Positions 59,266 to 64,000 of a stretch of DNA of 64,000 nucleotides are shown in pieces (the first letter of the stretch is position 1; every line of letters starts with the position of its first letter). Position numbers and translations under genes: made by a program. The stretch is from Hymenobacter oligotrophus (GTDB lineage Bacteria > Bacteroidota > Bacteroidia > Cytophagales > Hymenobacteraceae): assembly GCF_003574965.1 (NCBI RefSeq), contig NZ_CP032317.1, positions 2,604,001-2,668,000 of the forward strand. The letters run 5' to 3'. A model generated the notes under the pieces. The model did no database searches, was not told where the DNA came from, and worked only from the letters and a program-made list of their open reading frames with translations.

Positions 59266-60468
59266 CTACTCTTCGCGCAGGGCTACGGCGGGCTGAATGG
59301 CAGCAGCCAGGCGGCTGGGCTGCCAGGCGCAAATGGCCGTGAGCAGGTAAATGATGCCCGTGGCCATCAGCATAGCCAACAAGTACACGCGCACCGGCAC
59401 CTCGAAAGCAACGAGCAGCGGAAACTGCACCGCCAACACCAGCCCCAGCGCCACGCCCAGCGAGGTAAGCACCAGCATTTCGGTTAAAAACTGCGAGCTG
59501 ATGTCGGAGCCCGTGGCGCCCAACGCGCGGCGCAGGCCCACCTCGGCGCGGCGTTGGCTGATGTTGTACCACAACACCCCAAACAGACCTAGGGCCACGT
59601 TGATAATCAGGAACAACCCTACCACCGACAAAGCCACAATGGGTGCCACCGTTACCTTCAGCTTGTCGACGCGGTCGGCCTCCAGGGTGTACACCTCGGT
59701 GCTCCATTTGCGCGTTACGCCGGCCACGGTTTTCACGATCTTTTGCTGCAGCTCGGCGCCTTGGCCGGGGGCTACGCGCACGAGCACGGCGGCGCCCTCC
59801 CACTGCGTGGTATCGTGGGGCACGAGGCGCATCCACATGCTGGGGCTCACGTCGCTGAACTCGCTGTGCACGCGCACGTCTTCCACCACGCCCACCACCT
59901 GGTAATGTTCTTTGGCGGGGTCGCCGTAGCGGGCATCGGGGCGCACCACCTGGCCCAGCGCCGCCTTGGTGGTACCAAAGAGTTTTTCGCTCATGTTGCG
60001 CGTAATCACGGCGGGGCGGTGCGTGGCCGCGTCGTCGGTGCTCCGGAACCAGCGGCCCTCGAGCAGCTGCAGGCCCATGGTGGCCGCATAGTGGTCGTCG
60101 GCGTCGTAACGGTCTACGCTCTCCATTTTTACCTTGTTTTCGGCCACAAAGTCGCCGTTCATCGTGATAAAGCGGAAGGGCGTGTTGGGGCTGGTTAAGG
60201 TAAGCTCCTGCACGCCGGGCAACGCCCGCACTTGGCGCAGCACATCGTCGAGCACGGGGCGGGGCATTTTTTCGCCTTGGCCGGCGGCAATATTCAGGCG
60301 CCACACCTGCTCGTGGCGGAAGCCCGGCGGCAGCAGGTAGTTGTGGCCTACCGTAACGAGCACCACCCCGACGGCAAATAGCACGATAAACGAAAGGAAA
60401 ATTTCGCTGAGCAGCAGCACATTGGTGCGCTTGCGGTTCCAGATCAGGCGTAGCAGATGACGAAACAT
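59266..60468 (-). CDS. MacB-like ABC transporter permease (second)
   Basis: Topology is one N-terminal helix (VLLLSEIFLSFIVLFAVGVVLV), a large periplasmic MacB core domain (about residues 45-260), and three C-terminal helices of the FtsX type (VALSVVGLFLIINVALGLFG, MLVLTSLGVALGLVLAVQFPLL, MLMATGIIYLLTAICAW). The motif RRAEVGLRRALGAT is the usual cytoplasmic coupling segment, and the protein ends with QPAVALREE. I used the ATG at 60468; the 47-codon extension upstream is not membrane-like. It forms a heteromeric transporter with the next permease and the ATPase, acting as a periplasm-to-outside mechanotransducer or exporter. Confidence 0.93.
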   Translation of the reverse strand: MFRHLLRLIWNRKRTNVLLLSEIFLSFIVLFAVGVVLVTVGHNYLLPPGFRHEQVWRLNIAAGQGEKMPRPVLDDVLRQVRALPGVQELTLTSPNTPFRFITMNGDFVAENKVKMESVDRYDADDHYAATMGLQLLEGRWFRSTDDAATHRPAVITRNMSEKLFGTTKAALGQVVRPDARYGDPAKEHYQVVGVVEDVRVHSEFSDVSPSMWMRLVPHDTTQWEGAAVLVRVAPGQGAELQQKIVKTVAGVTRKWSTEVYTLEADRVDKLKVTVAPIVALSVVGLFLIINVALGLFGVLWYNISQRRAEVGLRRALGATGSDISSQFLTEMLVLTSLGVALGLVLAVQFPLLVAFEVPVRVYLLAMLMATGIIYLLTAICAWQPSRLAAAIQPAVALREE

Positions 60469-60574
60469 GGCCGGGAGGAGGGTTGTCAGGGGTAGGTAGT
60501 CAGTTGTGAGTTGGTGGCAGCGGAGCACGGCCGGGTTGGGCCGGCGCCGCTGCCCACGGTCCTTTTCGGCTTGC

Positions 60575-61834
60575 TTATTTGGGGCCGCTGCCACTGCCGC
60601 GCAGGGCATCCACCGGGTTTAGGCGGGCCATTTTCCAGGCGGGGTACACGCCGCTCATCAGCCCGAAAATTACCGTCAGACCTAGGCCCATCGCGAAGGC
60701 CCGCCAGCTCAGCCCGAAGTGCGAATGGGCAATAAACTGCGACTCGTTGAGCAGCTGCAGCACGCCCGCCGCCAAGGCCAGCCCGAGCAGCCCGCCCAAG
60801 GCCGTGAGCACCAGGTTTTCGGTCAGGAACTGCCCTACCAGCACCGAGCGCGAAGCGCCAAAGGCTTTGCGCACCCCTATTTCGCCGGCGCGCTCCATAA
60901 TGCGCGTCACGTTCAGGTTCACGAGGTTCAGGGCGGGCAACAGCATGAACAGCAGTGCCAGCACGCTGCACCCCGTCAGGAACAGGGCCATGCCGTCGTC
61001 GTCGGACTCCTGGTTGCCGGTAAACTGCCGCACCACGCTGGCCAGGGCGGGGTCGGCGTGCGCGTACAGCTTGTCGTAGCGGGCGGGGTCGGGCAGCGGC
61101 ACGCGCCGCATCATCTGCTCAAACTCTTGGCGCACGGCTGGCACGGCCGCCGTTGAGGGCGCCAGCAGAATAACAAAGTACTGGCCGTCGTAGCGCTTGT
61201 CCTCGATGCTGCTTGCGTTGAGGGTGTAGGGCAGCCACACATCGGCGCTGGTGTACAGCCGAATGGCCGGTACATCGGGCACTACGCCCGTTACGCGGTA
61301 GCGGTGCGGGCCGATTTCGAGCGTGCGCCCGGCGGCACCTTTTTCTGTGCCGAAAAACGAGCGCGCCGTGCGCCGGCTGATCACGCACACGCGGGCTTTC
61401 TGGTCGATTTCGGCGGCGCTGTAGGTGCGGCCCTCGAGGAAATCGAAATCCATTACGCGCCAGAAATTGTGGTCGGTGTGGCGCACACTCAGCGTAAGGG
61501 TTTTGTTGCCGGCAAAAGCGGTAGCGTTGCTGCCAAGCGACGCCATCGCCACGGTTTCGGGCGTCTTCATCGAGCGCACGTACGTGTCGACGAAGTGGGC
61601 GCTGGCGGGCGTGTTGCTGTAGCCGCCGTCCTTGAAGCGCTGGCAGAGCAGGTTCACGAACAGCATGCGGTCCATGTGCTTTTCGGGCTTGTGCGAGCCG
61701 TTAAAGTGGTCGATGGCGGCCACCAGCACGAGCATCACCATCAGGGTGAAGCTGATGCCAAACAGGCTGATGAAGGTGAAGAACTTGCGGCGCAAGAGCA
61801 CCTTCCAGGCAATTTTCAGGTAGCTAAGCAGCAT
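60575..61834 (-). CDS. MacB-like ABC transporter permease (first)
   Basis: Same architecture as its downstream neighbour: N-terminal helix (FISLFGISFTLMVMLVLVAAI), periplasmic MacB-PCD domain (VDTYVRSMKTPETVAMASLG ... FFGTEKGAAGRTLEIG), then three helices with the coupling motif RAGEIGVRKAFGAS and the C-terminal PAWKMARLNPVDALRG. The two permeases are only distantly alike, suggesting a heterodimer. Its start overlaps the end of the small membrane-protein gene by 11 bp. It belongs to the operon that begins at the sigma-54-like promoter at 62.88 kb. Confidence 0.95.
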   Translation of the reverse strand: MLLSYLKIAWKVLLRRKFFTFISLFGISFTLMVMLVLVAAIDHFNGSHKPEKHMDRMLFVNLLCQRFKDGGYSNTPASAHFVDTYVRSMKTPETVAMASLGSNATAFAGNKTLTLSVRHTDHNFWRVMDFDFLEGRTYSAAEIDQKARVCVISRRTARSFFGTEKGAAGRTLEIGPHRYRVTGVVPDVPAIRLYTSADVWLPYTLNASSIEDKRYDGQYFVILLAPSTAAVPAVRQEFEQMMRRVPLPDPARYDKLYAHADPALASVVRQFTGNQESDDDGMALFLTGCSVLALLFMLLPALNLVNLNVTRIMERAGEIGVRKAFGASRSVLVGQFLTENLVLTALGGLLGLALAAGVLQLLNESQFIAHSHFGLSWRAFAMGLGLTVIFGLMSGVYPAWKMARLNPVDALRGSGSGPK

Positions 61835-62027
61835 AAATCGTGGGGGCAGAAGAAGGTTGGGGGGTAACCTGAAGCGCGGGCATGGCTGCCGGGCGGGCCG
61901 CGGGCCGCTCCGGCCTAGGGGGCGCGGCCGGCCGCGCGCGGGCCGTGAGGTCGTAGAGGCCGGCGCCGGCCATTAGCAGCAGCAGGGCGGCCATCAGTAG
62001 CGCCGCGGCTTGCAGTACCCGTTTCAT
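61824..62027 (-). CDS. Small single-helix membrane protein in the ABC operon
   Basis: The 67-residue ORF begins MKRVLQAAALLMAALLLLMAG, a signal anchor or uncleaved helix, then a proline-, alanine- and arginine-rich tail (ARARPAAPPRPERPAARPAA). It lies between the ATPase gene (22 bp away) and the first permease (11-bp overlap), so it is tightly built into the operon. I do not know the family. It could be a periplasmic accessory peptide of the transporter or a secreted small protein. Translation is supported mainly by the tight spacing and the N-terminal hydrophobic design. Confidence 0.6.
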   Translation of the reverse strand: MKRVLQAAALLMAALLLLMAGAGLYDLTARARPAAPPRPERPAARPAAMPALQVTPQPSSAPTIYAA

Positions 62028-62048
62028 GGCAGTTGGGGGCCAGAGCCG

Positions 62049-62792
62049 TTAGTTTACTTGGCTGCCGTCGAAGAAGCGGATGACCCGCTCCGTTTTCAGG
62101 GCCATGTTCTCGTCGTGCGTTACCATCACAATGGTGGTGCCCTCTTCGCGGTGCAGGCTCAGCAGCAGGTCCATGATTTCCTCGCCCATCACCGAGTCGA
62201 GGTTGCCGGTAGGTTCGTCGGCTAGGATAATTTCGGGGGCGCCGGCCAAGGCGCGGGCAATGGCCACGCGCTGGCGCTGCCCGCCCGATAGCTGCGACGG
62301 AAAGTGCTTGGTGCGGGCGCTCAGGCCCACTTTCTCGAGGGCCGCGAGGGCGCGCTGGCGGCGCTCTTTGCCGCCCATGCCCGCGCGGTACAGCAGCGGC
62401 AGCTCCACGTTATCGAGCACCGAGAGGTCGTTGATCAGGTGGAAGCTCTGGAAGATGAACCCAATTTTGTGGTTGCGCAGCTTGGCCAGCTCCTTGTCGG
62501 AGTAGCTGGTTACGGCCCGCCCGCCTATCTCGATGGTGCCGCTGGTGGGCTCGTCGAGCAGGCCCATCAGGCTCAGCAGCGTTGACTTTCCGCAACCCGA
62601 CGGCCCCATAATAGACACGAACTCGCCCCGGTTAATCGTTAGGTTTACGCGGTTCAGCGCCACCGTCTCGATGGTATCGGTTTGGTACACCTTCTCCACG
62701 TCGGCGAGCTTGATCATGGGCGTGTTTTTCAACGACGTGGCGGCGCGCGGGCCGGTGGCGAGCGAGGGGCTTTGGGTCAGGGTCGGTTCCAT
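62049..62792 (-). CDS. ABC transporter ATP-binding protein (LolD/MacB type)
   Basis: Walker A is MGPSGCGKSTLL, the Q-loop FIFQSFHLINDLSV, the signature LSGGQRQRVAIARAL, Walker B IILADEPTGNLDS and the H-loop MVTHDENMA. This is the LolD/MacB subgroup that powers FtsX-like permeases. A 25-residue N-terminal extension precedes MIKLADVEKVY, where an alternative ATG (62717) exists. It is the first gene of a four-gene minus-strand operon (ATPase, small membrane protein, two permeases). It is preceded by a sigma-54-like promoter and an upstream activator site, so it is probably induced through the kinase/activator pair encoded downstream. Confidence 0.95.
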   Translation of the reverse strand: MEPTLTQSPSLATGPRAATSLKNTPMIKLADVEKVYQTDTIETVALNRVNLTINRGEFVSIMGPSGCGKSTLLSLMGLLDEPTSGTIEIGGRAVTSYSDKELAKLRNHKIGFIFQSFHLINDLSVLDNVELPLLYRAGMGGKERRQRALAALEKVGLSARTKHFPSQLSGGQRQRVAIARALAGAPEIILADEPTGNLDSVMGEEIMDLLLSLHREEGTTIVMVTHDENMALKTERVIRFFDGSQVN

Positions 62793-62875
62793 GGGCGGTC
62801 GGGGTTTGTTTTCAGTAAGTTGCGCCGGTGTGCTGTCCGGTTTTGTGCAGCAGCAAAGCGGGTTCCCATCACAGA

Positions 62876-62893
62876 AGCCAAGCGGCGTGCCAA
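62876..62893 (-). promoter_or_regulatory. Sigma-54-like promoter of the ABC operon
   Basis: On the minus strand TTGGCACG-N4-TTGGCT, identical outside the N4 to the site at 55487-55504. The expected start of transcription is near 62864, about 70 nt before the ATPase ATG. Confidence 0.75.
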
Positions 62894-62957
62894 TTGCAAA
62901 AGTTGTTGTTTATCAGCTTATTACCCCAACATCCCTTCATCAGCCCAACCAAAATAT

Positions 62958-62983
62958 TGTCCGGAACCGGACACGGTGTTCGG
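62958..62983 (-). promoter_or_regulatory. Activator-binding site (UAS) of the ABC operon
   Basis: TGTCCGGAACCGGACA is a perfect 16-bp palindrome that overlaps a second dyad GGACACGGTGTTCGG. The site ends 64 bp before the promoter, the same distance as at the micro-ORF unit. An extra half-site TGTCCGG occurs at 62834. Confidence 0.78.
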
Positions 62984-63075
62984 AAATGAAGCCCCTGGTG
63001 TGCGCCGGTGGCCATTGGCCGGCAAGCCAACCGCTTGCCCTTATCCGCGTACAGTACCAGATTGCCCTTTGATGT

Positions 63076-64000
63076 ATGCCCACGACTACCATGAGCCCCG
63101 ATAAAGCCTTAGTGGAAGAGGTTCATACTTTTCTGCAGGCCGAACACCTGAACGCCCTAGGTACCGCCCTCGACGAGGACCCCGGCACCATTGCGCGCAC
63201 GTTTGCCGAGGTGCTGCCGCTGGTGGTAAGTGCCCTGGCGGGGCGCGCGCGCCAGCCCAACGGCCCCGAGGTTATCCGAACGCTAACCCAGCAAGCCCAC
63301 CAGCACGCAGCCCTGCAGCAGCTGAGCACCGCCGGCCGGCAGCCCTGGCACGGCCGCGGCGTAACCCTGATGCAAGGCTTGCTTGGCGACGCCTACGCCG
63401 GCTCGGCTACGGCCATTGCCGCCCGCCACGGCCTGTCCGCTGCCGAGTTCGAGCACCTGCTCGATGTAGCGGTGGCCGCCGTGCTGGGTACTTTGGGCAA
63501 ACACGCAGCCGAGCACCAGCTAACCGCCGACGCATTAAGCGCGTGGCTGCAACGCCAACCAGCTGGCCCCCGCCTACCCACCCAGCCGCACGCAATGGCG
63601 GCCGTGGCCGAGCCCATCGACCGGCCCGTGGTGGGGCCAACGCCCAGCCCTGCCCCCGCGGCACAGGGGCAACCGGCAGCGGCGTCGCAGCTGCCACCCG
63701 CCCCTGCCGATGGCACCTGGGGCAGCGTGGGCGGCGGCATTACGTTTACGCCCACCCTTACCGGCGTGCGGCGGCGCAAACGCCCTAAGTGGCAGTGGGC
63801 GCTGCTGCTGCTGCCGGCGCTGGGCCTGGGCTTTGGCTTTGGGTACCGCTCCAAGCTGGTGCCCGCGCCGGTGCCGGCGGCAGTGCCCGCTCCGGTAGCG
63901 GCCCCCGAGGCCAGCGCACCGCGCCCGGTGCCCACGGCCAGCTCGTATCCGCCCTCGTACCCAGCCGGCTACTACGATGTGCTCACGGATACCTACATCC
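63076..64000 (+). CDS. DUF937-like protein, N-terminal part (runs off the window end)
   Basis: The frame stays open to the window end (308 codons visible). Residues 8-160 are helical with DUF937/YidB-like features (ALGTALDEDPGTIARTFAEVLPLVVSALAG, GVTLMQGLLGDAYAGSATAIAARHGLSAAEFEHLLDVAVAAVLGTLG). A Pro/Ala-rich linker follows, then one membrane helix (WQWALLLLPALGLGFGFGY) and another Pro/Ala-rich stretch. In related proteins an OmpA-like domain can follow such a layout, but it is beyond the window. The ATG at 63076 or 63091 may be the start. The gene is divergent from the ABC operon across 283 bp that contains the activator site. Confidence 0.8.
   Translation, partial: MPTTTMSPDKALVEEVHTFLQAEHLNALGTALDEDPGTIARTFAEVLPLVVSALAGRARQPNGPEVIRTLTQQAHQHAALQQLSTAGRQPWHGRGVTLMQGLLGDAYAGSATAIAARHGLSAAEFEHLLDVAVAAVLGTLGKHAAEHQLTADALSAWLQRQPAGPRLPTQPHAMAAVAEPIDRPVVGPTPSPAPAAQGQPAAASQLPPAPADGTWGSVGGGITFTPTLTGVRRRKRPKWQWALLLLPALGLGFGFGYRSKLVPAPVPAAVPAPVAAPEASAPRPVPTASSYPPSYPAGYYDVLTDTYI

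Noticed and set aside
62780-62869. A fourth possible arginine-containing micro-ORF in the ABC operon leader (ATG at 62869, starting MGTRFAAAQNR, with RR at positions 15-16)
   Set aside because: Its ATG falls at about -3 to -1 relative to the start expected from the sigma-54-like promoter, so it would not be in the transcript, and the similarity is limited to a few residues.
62682-63104. A plus-strand ORF of 140 codons across the start of the ABC ATPase and the regulatory region
   Set aside because: It covers the promoter and activator site, is out of frame with the real downstream DUF937-like gene and shows no domain pattern.

Overview
The window reads as chromosomal DNA of a GC-rich (roughly 60-62 percent by eye) member of the Bacteroidota, most likely Hymenobacter or a close relative in the Hymenobacteraceae. 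The reasons are type IX secretion C-terminal sorting domains on proteases and FG-GAP proteins, Bacteroidota-type promoters (TTG, 17-20 bp, TAnnTTTG), families such as DUF4097, DUF6268, DUF2652 and Omp85-phosphoesterase fusions, and almost no Shine-Dalgarno sequences. The hexamer CCTAGG, nearly always as ACCTAGG/CCTAGGT, occurs about 80 times in genes and spacers on both strands and is absent from the one foreign island.

Layout. 0-2.4 kb: ECF sigma factor, zinc-finger/HEAT anti-sigma factor, DUF4097 protein and a truncated secreted protein, overlapping on the minus strand. 2.8-7.5 kb: fasciclin protein, HExxH/TolB-propeller surface protein, lipoprotein, STAS-like protein. 7.7-13.3 kb: multi-PAS histidine kinase, then a methionine/glutamine-type aminotransferase with its omega-amidase. 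13.4-21 kb: T9SS FG-GAP protein, murF, a glycosyltransferase-rfbC pair, lipoprotein cytochrome c, hflX. 21.2-24.5 kb: two paralogous secreted M43 metalloproteases. 24.7-27.4 kb: sixA and ppk1. 27.4-33 kb: a nested palindromic repeat, a DUF6268 protein and a giant phosphoesterase-Omp85 fusion. 33.2-35.8 kb: an HD-PycTM (Pycsar-effector-like) protein convergent with a DUF2652 nucleotidyl-cyclase-like protein.

35.96-41.10 kb: an AT-richer integrated element in tRNA-Arg(CCT), bounded by 31-bp repeats. It carries a tyrosine integrase, a DUF5677 cargo protein, a Rep_trans-type initiator and a small serine recombinase. It rebuilds an intact tRNA on its right side but leaves the tRNA promoter on its left. 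41.4-54.7 kb: LLM oxidoreductase, CheY-like regulator, an ABC system with an M1-peptidase-fused permease, phosphoglucose isomerase, a cupin isomerase, an M13 lipoprotein peptidase, a family-2 glycosyltransferase and small unknown proteins.

55-63 kb is the most interesting part. A histidine kinase, a sigma-54 activator and a MacB-like ABC operon lie together. A near-identical 26-bp dyad operator sits exactly 64 bp upstream of an identical sigma-54-like promoter in two places: before the ABC operon, and before a self-contained transcription unit of three tiny ORFs that ends in a strong terminator. Two of these ORFs are clear 26-27-residue arginine-rich paralogues and the third (44 residues) is a plausible divergent relative. 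I read this as a two-component/sigma-54 circuit that co-induces an efflux-type ABC system and a family of cationic micropeptides. The end of the window holds the start of a DUF937 protein.
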